Shown piece by piece: positions 21,943 through 27,072 of a stretch of 27,072 nt of DNA. How positions within the stretch are numbered: the stretch's first letter is position 1; each line of letters starts with the position of its first letter. Source of the DNA: CAZUEG01 sp043798775 (GTDB lineage Bacteria; Patescibacteriota; Minisyncoccia; Minisyncoccales; GWA2-46-15). A program made the position numbers and the translations under genes. The DNA lies in assembly GCA_043798775.1 (NCBI GenBank), contig JAZDOL010000033.1, positions 1 to 27,072 on the forward strand, in the 5' to 3' direction. The notes under the pieces are model-generated. The model had not been told where the DNA came from. It worked only from the letters and a program-made list of their open reading frames with translations, and searched no databases.

Positions 21943-22335
21943 ATGCGGTTAGGTAACGAAACAATTGGACTTGTGATTTTTTATTTGCCATTGATAAGAA
22001 GGATCATTGTCGATTTCAAATTTATCAAAGGGGCAAATTACGGACAACTTCGTGGTTACCCCTACGCTGTTTTATTGCCCGTGATTTTTGTGTTTATGGC
22101 TTACAGCACCCTAGATGTCTTTAAGTCGGTCTTAAGCGATAACAAAATTTTGATAATCGGAATAGTTGCCGCTATATCGGCTAATTTTTTGAGCGCAAAA
22201 TTCTTTGACTGGCGAGTTGATAAGCAAAAAATTAAGGAAAATACCGAATCATATATTATGAGCAGATTTTATCAGGATTTGCTTTACGCAATGTTGCTTG
22301 CTTTGCCTGGTCTTGCCTTTTTCTTCATTTTTTAG
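21943..22335 (+). CDS. Small membrane protein of unknown function
   Basis: The 130-residue protein has about three hydrophobic helices (near 40-58, 67-86 and 112-130) and a charged central stretch (FDWRVDKQKIKENTES). No family was recognised. A TATAAT at 21864-21869 lies upstream without a clear -35. It is followed by the HicB/HicA pair in the same direction. Confidence 0.55.
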   Translation: MRLGNETIGLVIFYLPLIRRIIVDFKFIKGANYGQLRGYPYAVLLPVIFVFMAYSTLDVFKSVLSDNKILIIGIVAAISANFLSAKFFDWRVDKQKIKENTESYIMSRFYQDLLYAMLLALPGLAFFFIF

Positions 22336-22370
22336 TATATTTTAGTTGTGAGGTGAAACTTAAAAAAGAA

Positions 22371-22607
22371 ATGAAAATAAAAAAAGAAATAATTTATCAA
22401 TACGAGGCTGTCTTTGATCCGAATGGGCAGGGTTATACCGTGACCGTCCCCAATCTTCCAGGCGTAGTCACCGAGGGCAATAACCTGAAAGAAGCCCGCG
22501 AAATGGCCAAAGACGCTATTCGCTGTTATTTAGAAGCATTATTGAAAGATAAAAAATCTTTATTTAAACGTTTTCTAAAAAAGGAGAATATTAGAGTGGT
22601 TATCTAA
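22371..22607 (+). CDS. HicB-family antitoxin-like protein
   Basis: The protein of 78 residues shows the HicB partial RNase-H-like fold: YEAVFDPNGQGYTVTVPNLPGVVTEG, then LKEAREMAKDAIRCYLEALL. HicB proteins bind and block the HicA toxin. A DNA-binding C-terminal domain is not evident. A GTG at 22353 would add six residues (KLKKEM type); the ATG at 22371 fits the family better. It lies just before the HicA-like gene, so the pair is antitoxin-first. No membrane or signal sequence. Confidence 0.8.
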   Translation: MKIKKEIIYQYEAVFDPNGQGYTVTVPNLPGVVTEGNNLKEAREMAKDAIRCYLEALLKDKKSLFKRFLKKENIRVVI

Positions 22608-22611
22608 AAAC

Positions 22612-22842
22612 TTGCCCAAACTTCCCCGCATTCCTTCAATTCTAGCGATTAAGGCCCTTAAGCGGGCTCGTTTTTATGAATATCATTATTCGGGAAGTCA
22701 CCTTCAATTACGTCATTCAGAAAAAACAGAATTAAGGGTGACAATTCCGTTTTCTAAAAAAGATCTAGCGCCAAAAACCCTGAAGTCCATCTTAAAACAA
22801 GCAGGAATAACGGTTAATGAGTTTATTGATCTAATCAAATAA
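22612..22842 (+). CDS. HicA-family toxin-like protein
   Basis: The 76-residue protein begins at a TTG and has the HicA double-stranded RNA-binding-like pattern: ALKRARFYEYHYSGSHLQLRH with the conserved His30 of GSH, then TIPFSKKDLAPKTLKSILKQAGI. HicA toxins cleave mRNA. The usual VPxH before the lysines reads IPFS, but the key GSH motif is present. It starts 4 bases after hicB and stops 5 bases before the NIF3-like gene. Confidence 0.82.
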   Translation: MPKLPRIPSILAIKALKRARFYEYHYSGSHLQLRHSEKTELRVTIPFSKKDLAPKTLKSILKQAGITVNEFIDLIK

Positions 22843-22847
22843 AAAAT

Positions 22848-23789
22848 ATGACGATTAAAGAAATATACGATTTGGCGGTTAAGAAGGGAATCGAAACCGA
22901 CTTCCGTGGAATTTCCGGTATCGAAAGCGACCTAAAACGCCGGAAAGAAAAATACGAAAAGCTTTCCGAAGACGAAAAAGAATATTTTGACAAAGAACGG
23001 TTAACTAACCCCTTTGCCGACAGCAGAATTCTATATGGCGATCCCAACAAAGAAGTTAAAAAAATAATTGCCGGGATCGATATTGAAGGCGGGGAGGTAT
23101 TTTTAGCCAAGGAATTGGGCGCCGACTTGATTTTTTCCCATCACCCGGAAGGAATTGCCTTAGCTGGATTAGATGATGTAATGCACCTACAAATCGATGT
23201 TTTGGCGCAATACGGGGTACCGATAAACATCGCCGAGAAACTATTAAAGAAAAGAATATCCGAAGTTACCAGGGGGTTGTCGCTGGCAAATCATAATCGG
23301 GTTGTTGATTTGGCAAGGGCTTTAAATATTCCGATAATGTGCGGTCATACCGTTTGTGATAACCGCGTTGCCCGTTTTGTTGAGGAGAAAATAACTAAAG
23401 ACAATCCTCAATACTTGGAAGACGTGATGAAATCGCTGATGGAAATTCCCGAATATAAGGAAGCTACAAAAATGGGAGCAGGACCGCAAATCTTTGTTGG
23501 CGATTCGGATAATCGGGCGGGAAAAATCGTGTTTACAGAGATAACCGGCGGGACCGAAGGGGCGCCGGAAATTTATGAAAAATTGGCGCAGGCCGGCGCC
23601 GGCACGGTTATCGGAATGCATATTTCCGAAAAGCATCGCGAAGAGGCGGAGAAAGCCAATATTAATGTTGTTATTGCCGGCCATATTTCATCGGACTCAA
23701 TCGGCGTGAATCTCCTGATGGACGACTTAGAAAAAGCCGGTATCGAAATTGTTGCCGTCGGCGGGCTGATCCGCCACAAACGGGTTTGA
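22848..23789 (+). CDS. NIF3-like (DUF34) metal-binding protein
   Basis: The 313-residue protein belongs to the NIF3/DUF34 family, whose members bind two metal ions; some are linked to GTP cyclohydrolase I-like chemistry but the biological role is unsettled. Metal ligands are visible in LIFSHHPEG (His98, His99) and in GMHISEKHREEA with AGHISSDSIG (His279). The N-terminal 60 residues (IESDLKRRKEKYEKLSEDEKEYFDKERL) are an extra charged segment before the conserved core. It is followed after 19 bases by the transpeptidase fusion. Confidence 0.85.
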   Translation: MTIKEIYDLAVKKGIETDFRGISGIESDLKRRKEKYEKLSEDEKEYFDKERLTNPFADSRILYGDPNKEVKKIIAGIDIEGGEVFLAKELGADLIFSHHPEGIALAGLDDVMHLQIDVLAQYGVPINIAEKLLKKRISEVTRGLSLANHNRVVDLARALNIPIMCGHTVCDNRVARFVEEKITKDNPQYLEDVMKSLMEIPEYKEATKMGAGPQIFVGDSDNRAGKIVFTEITGGTEGAPEIYEKLAQAGAGTVIGMHISEKHREEAEKANINVVIAGHISSDSIGVNLLMDDLEKAGIEIVAVGGLIRHKRV

Positions 23790-23808
23790 TTTAATCAGCC
23801 AAATCATC

Positions 23809-25182
23809 TTGCGAATAACGCATATTAAAGTTTCTTTCATCGTTGTCTTGTTGGTAACAACTGTTATCGGGGCATCGATAATTACGGTATCTATTTTAGC
23901 GGTAAGTAAAATCCACAATCCCGTCAGTTTTTTGTTTCCAGAGATACCGCCGCGTCGTTTAACAAAAACCATTCCCGATATCAAAACAGAGATTGATAGA
24001 ATGATCGGGGGTAAAGAAAGTTTTATCCACGTTGATCTCAAGGGGATGGAGATTACTCTTTATGAAAAAGGTGGGGCTGAAAACAAGCTTCCGATTTTAC
24101 GGCGGGGAAATCCGGATAATTGGGGCGGTACGCCACTTGGCAAGTATTCGGCGGTAACAAAAAACTTATCTAGTTTTTCCAACAGCGCGCAAGTATATAT
24201 GCCAAAAGCGATAAATTTTTATGGCCGTTACTTTATTCATGGCGAACCATACTATCCGAGCGGGAAGAAGTTGATCACTAATTTCTCCGGAGGATGTGTT
24301 CAGCTTCTAGATAAAAATGCCACGACCGTCTATAATTTTACCAAAATCGGGATGCCAGTTGTTGTTACGGATAATTCAGCAGATAATCCTCCAGAATATG
24401 TTAGTAAAAATAGAATACCTCTTCCAATAATCAAGGCCGAGGCGTATCTGGTTGGCGATCTCGATTCCGGGCTGATAATCACTTCAAAGAATATTGATAA
24501 ACAATTGCCGACTGCCTCCTTAACTAAACTTATGACGGCGGTAATTATCAGTGAAAATGCCGATCTGGAAAGCCGAGTGATCGTTACCAAGGAAGCATTA
24601 AAGATGAGTGGAATAACAAGTGGTCTTGACGCAGGAAAGAAATTTCGGATTCTGGAAATGTTTTACCCGCTAATGGTTGAATCGTCAAACGATGCGGCGG
24701 AAGTGATCGCCTCCTATCTTGGAAGGGAAAAAACGATCACTCTAATGAACAACAAGGCAAGTTATTTATTAATGAGTAAAACAAAATTTATCGATCCGAG
24801 CGGATTAGATTTGGATAATGTGTCTTCAGTAGAAGATATGTATCGTTTGATTCGCTATGTTGCCGACGTCCGGCCACCGTTATTGGCGATTACCAAAGGA
24901 GAAAGAAAAACCGTGTTTGGGGTAAACCCATTCCCGACACTAAAAAATAAAAACATTTTTTATGATAATAGTGAATTTGTTGGCGGAAAAGCGGGATATT
25001 TACCAGAAGCCGGATATGGCGGATCGTTTATTTTCGAACTCAAGGACGGAAATATTGATCGGCGAATAGTGATTGTTATTTTGGGAGCAAAAAACTATCT
25101 CGGAGGAAGAGATAGTTTGAGAGAAGAGACAGAAGCGATTATCGAATGGCTTAAGGAGCGGTATCTCGCGACAACAATCTAA
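23809..25182 (+). CDS. YkuD L,D-transpeptidase / S11 D,D-carboxypeptidase fusion
   Basis: The 457-residue protein starts at a TTG and has an N-terminal signal anchor (about 8-33). Residues about 70-187 form a YkuD L,D-transpeptidase domain with IHGEPYY (His144) and SGGC (catalytic Cys163). Residues about 210-450 form a penicillin-binding S11 D-alanyl-D-alanine carboxypeptidase with SLTK (Ser237, Lys240), SSN (292-294) and KAG (394-396) in place of KTG. All nucleophiles are in place. The enzyme would face the outside of the membrane, where the carboxypeptidase half trims pentapeptides to the tetrapeptides that the transpeptidase half uses for 3-3 cross-links. That coupling is inferred from domain chemistry. 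Its stop codon interlocks with that of elp3. Confidence 0.9.
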   Translation: MRITHIKVSFIVVLLVTTVIGASIITVSILAVSKIHNPVSFLFPEIPPRRLTKTIPDIKTEIDRMIGGKESFIHVDLKGMEITLYEKGGAENKLPILRRGNPDNWGGTPLGKYSAVTKNLSSFSNSAQVYMPKAINFYGRYFIHGEPYYPSGKKLITNFSGGCVQLLDKNATTVYNFTKIGMPVVVTDNSADNPPEYVSKNRIPLPIIKAEAYLVGDLDSGLIITSKNIDKQLPTASLTKLMTAVIISENADLESRVIVTKEALKMSGITSGLDAGKKFRILEMFYPLMVESSNDAAEVIASYLGREKTITLMNNKASYLLMSKTKFIDPSGLDLDNVSSVEDMYRLIRYVADVRPPLLAITKGERKTVFGVNPFPTLKNKNIFYDNSEFVGGKAGYLPEAGYGGSFIFELKDGNIDRRIVIVILGAKNYLGGRDSLREETEAIIEWLKERYLATTI

Positions 25183-26801
25183 AGTTGTTTAACCATATAA
25201 TCGCCGTCTTTATAATACCCGGCTTTTATTCGGTAATATTCTCGCGCGCCGATACCGCTGATTACCGCGATTTTATTGATCTTGAATTCTTCTTTTGCGA
25301 TTCGTTCTGCTTCCTTGACGAGGGATAATCCCATTCCTTGGTGCTGTAAAGATAATAAACTTGGTTTTTTCTTTAAACCAATCATTTGCCCATAGGTATG
25401 GACTTCGCGAATAATCGCCGTGTTCGTTAGAGTTGGAATAAAGTGTTTTTTATCCACGATAGAGGGAATCCGCAATCTTAATAAACTAAAAATATATTCT
25501 CGGTTTTCGGACTCAATACTCAAGAATATTTCTTTTCCGCCGGAAGCGTTGTAATCATCGCGAAAAAGCAATATCTTGGTGTTTTTGTCAACATTTTCTT
25601 GCGGTTCACGACAACGGATACAATGGCAAGAAAAACCCTCGCCGATCATTTTACCCTTGATTACTTGGCGAAGGTTCGATATCTTACATCCGGCAATGAT
25701 ATTTGTTGCCGGAATATCGCGGATCAGCCGTTGAATACGGCAATAATAAGGGATTGTTTTCTTAAAATCAATCAAAAGGTCGGTCAATTTACTATCCGAA
25801 TACGGGTGGTATTTCTTATTAACCCAAAGACGATAAAGGACAGGCGCTTCTTCTAAGACAACACAGGGGTATATTTTCAATAAATCGGGACGAAATCGTT
25901 CGTCAGAGAAGACGGAGGCGAGCATTTTTGCGTCGGATTTCATTGTTGCTCCCGGAAGGTTTGGCATTAGATGATAACAAACCTTGAACCCAGCATCTTT
26001 AAGCAACCTTGTGGCATTTATTGTTTCTTTAATTTCATGTCCCCGGCGATTAATCTTCAAAATCTTATCGTCGGTTGTTTGTACTCCCAACTCAACGCGG
26101 GTAACCCCTAACTTTCTTAGCCATTTAATTTCTCTGATATCAATATAATCCGGCCGGGTCTCGACAGTTATCCCGATAACTCGATTGATTGCCGTTTCGT
26201 TCCTTGCTTGTTCTCCTTTCAGTGTTGTTGTGGTTCTGTTAATCCTTACCTGTTTGTTTTTGTTGTCTCTTCCGAGATAATCGCTTGTCGCGCGAAAACA
26301 TTCTTTGATAAACCACCCCTGATATTTTTTAGGAAGATACGACCAAGTTCCGCCGATAATAATCAGCTCAATTTTGTCGATCGGATGACCTATCGTGTCT
26401 AATGTCATTAACCGGCTGTAGGCCTGATGATAGGGATGATATTTATAGGTGATGGCTCGGCTGACGGCTGGTTCGTTGGTAAGATAACTTTTTGGAAGTC
26501 CGAATTCAGTTGGGCAATAAATACACTTTCCCGGGCAGGGATAGGGTTTTGTTAAAACCGATACGGAAACAATCCCCGACAAAGAGCGGACACTCTTTAT
26601 GCGCAATAGTTTCGCCAACGAGGAATTGACAGTAATTCTTCCAGTTTCGATTAGATGATGATAGGATTGGAGCAATGTTGTATTCGAGGGAATTGGCAGA
26701 TTGTGTTCTTTTGCCAGCCGTCGTTTAATTGAAGCCAAAACTGTTGGATTTACTCTTCCAGACGACATTATTGCTTTCAAGATTACTTCGTTAAAGTTCA
26801 T
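25179..26801 (-). CDS. elp3: tRNA uridine(34) radical SAM/acetyltransferase Elp3
   Basis: The 540-residue enzyme starts 5-carboxymethyl-type modification of wobble uridine in tRNA. It contains the radical-SAM motif CPGKCIYCP (Cys89, Cys93, Cys96), the Elp3 segment TEFGLPKSYLTNEPAVSRA, a SAM domain with TRVELGVQTTDDKIL-like sequence, and a C-terminal GNAT domain with the acetyl-CoA loop QHQGMG and REYYRIKAGYYKDGDYMVK. This is the archaeal/eukaryotic-type single protein, common in CPR genomes. The start codon overlaps a divergent ATG at 26800, and the stop overlaps that of the transpeptidase gene, leaving no free DNA at either end. Confidence 0.93.
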   Translation of the reverse strand: MNFNEVILKAIMSSGRVNPTVLASIKRRLAKEHNLPIPSNTTLLQSYHHLIETGRITVNSSLAKLLRIKSVRSLSGIVSVSVLTKPYPCPGKCIYCPTEFGLPKSYLTNEPAVSRAITYKYHPYHQAYSRLMTLDTIGHPIDKIELIIIGGTWSYLPKKYQGWFIKECFRATSDYLGRDNKNKQVRINRTTTTLKGEQARNETAINRVIGITVETRPDYIDIREIKWLRKLGVTRVELGVQTTDDKILKINRRGHEIKETINATRLLKDAGFKVCYHLMPNLPGATMKSDAKMLASVFSDERFRPDLLKIYPCVVLEEAPVLYRLWVNKKYHPYSDSKLTDLLIDFKKTIPYYCRIQRLIRDIPATNIIAGCKISNLRQVIKGKMIGEGFSCHCIRCREPQENVDKNTKILLFRDDYNASGGKEIFLSIESENREYIFSLLRLRIPSIVDKKHFIPTLTNTAIIREVHTYGQMIGLKKKPSLLSLQHQGMGLSLVKEAERIAKEEFKINKIAVISGIGAREYYRIKAGYYKDGDYMVKQL

Positions 26802-26988
26802 GGATAAAAAGCTAGCCGAAGATCTACGAAAAAAGGTTAAAAGTGACTATAATTTAATTGCTGACGACTTCTCGGCGTCGCGACCTTCTTCATGGAAGGA
26901 GCTTAGCATTTTTAATAACCTGGTTAAAGATGAGTCTTGTACAATACAACATGAGCATGAAATAAAGAGTGTTTCTATCGCAAGATGA
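26800..26988 (+). pseudogene. N-terminal stub of a class I SAM methyltransferase (Trm9-like?)
   Basis: The first 45 residues (MDKKLAEDLRKKVKSDYNLIADDFSASRPSSWKEL...) resemble the region just before motif I of class I methyltransferases related to Trm9, which methylates Elp3-made carboxymethyl-uridine. The expected VLDLGCGNG motif never appears: after LVKDES (about base 26935) the frame continues with 17 unrelated residues to a TGA at 26988. A break by insertion or rearrangement is likely. Its ATG overlaps the elp3 ATG on the other strand. Confidence 0.6.
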
Positions 26989-27069
26989 GCATGAATAAGC
27001 TTGTTGCGAAAAAAAGGTGTGAACCGTTATCATTGAAGCTGTATGACCATTTCAATGGACGATTCACAC
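26951..27069. repeat. Repeat-rich sequence at the break, possible mobile-element end
   Basis: ATGAGCATGAA occurs at 26951-26961 and 26985-26995. TCGCAA (26978-26983) faces TTGCGA (27004-27009). A nested stem-loop spans 27017-27069: GTGTGAA with TTCACAC, CGT with ACG, and CATTGAA (27031-27037) with TTCAATG (27051-27057). No transposase is visible before the window ends, so the element type is unknown. Confidence 0.5.
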
Positions 27070-27072
27070 ATC

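Noticed and set aside
26701..26988. Longer methyltransferase start at 26701
   Set aside because: The extra N-terminus is the antisense of elp3, and the recognisable sequence begins at the ATG at 26800.
1..27072. CRISPR array, tRNA or rRNA genes
   Set aside because: No regularly spaced repeats, no GTTCRA-type T-loop with an acceptor stem, and no rRNA-like blocks were seen.

Overview
The window looks like a piece of a Candidate Phyla Radiation (Patescibacteria) chromosome. Several things seen here point that way together: a stand-alone 5'-3' exonuclease of the PolA N-terminal type, an ATP synthase whose delta and epsilon subunits are shortened, a MurE-like ligase without its first domain, an archaeal/eukaryotic-type Elp3, a soluble histidine kinase with a GSGLGL G2 box typical of these genomes, and very tight gene packing. 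TGA is used as a normal stop (for example at the end of holA), so the TGA=Gly code of Gracilibacteria/Absconditabacteria is not in use. No rRNA, tRNA or CRISPR array was found.

Layout. 1-377: hairpins and a strong candidate non-coding RNA gene with its own promoter and terminator. 378-1682 (-): a type IV pilus/type II secretion ATPase. 1859-9174 (+): exonuclease, then a compact signalling cassette of a flavodoxin-membrane-coiled-coil protein, three tandem paralogues of a V4R-like putative sensor family (the third broken by two compensating frameshifts), a kinase-less PAS protein, a two-PAS histidine kinase and two single-domain response regulators. 9238-10441: holA converging on rpsT. 10442-10795: a divergent intergenic region with a large multi-arm inverted-repeat element. 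10796-12067: MurE-like ligase. 12183-18571: F1Fo ATP synthase genes in the order a, small AtpZ/AtpI-like protein, c, b, delta, alpha, gamma, beta, epsilon. 18769-22842: an accessory-looking stretch with a degenerate D-2-hydroxyacid dehydrogenase, an AbiEii-type nucleotidyltransferase with a small partner, a C39/BtrH-like protein, a small membrane protein and a HicB/HicA pair; two near-identical 64-base repeats flank the AbiEii/C39 segment. 22848-25182: a NIF3-like protein and a YkuD L,D-transpeptidase / S11 D,D-carboxypeptidase fusion. 25179-26801 (-): elp3, divergent from the N-terminal stub of a methyltransferase that is cut off by unrelated, repeat-rich sequence at the window end.

How the parts fit. 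The most promising candidate for an undescribed system is the 2790-9174 cassette: all genes point the same way with short gaps, the PAS protein carries a paralogue of the kinase's first PAS domain, and the PAS and flavodoxin proteins share a C-terminal coiled-coil motif (RELKxIxLK). This suggests a redox- or ligand-responsive signalling network feeding one kinase and two receivers. This is inference from domains and context; no function has been shown. The Mur ligase and the transpeptidase/carboxypeptidase fusion belong to peptidoglycan metabolism; Elp3 and the truncated methyltransferase would fit wobble-uridine tRNA modification.
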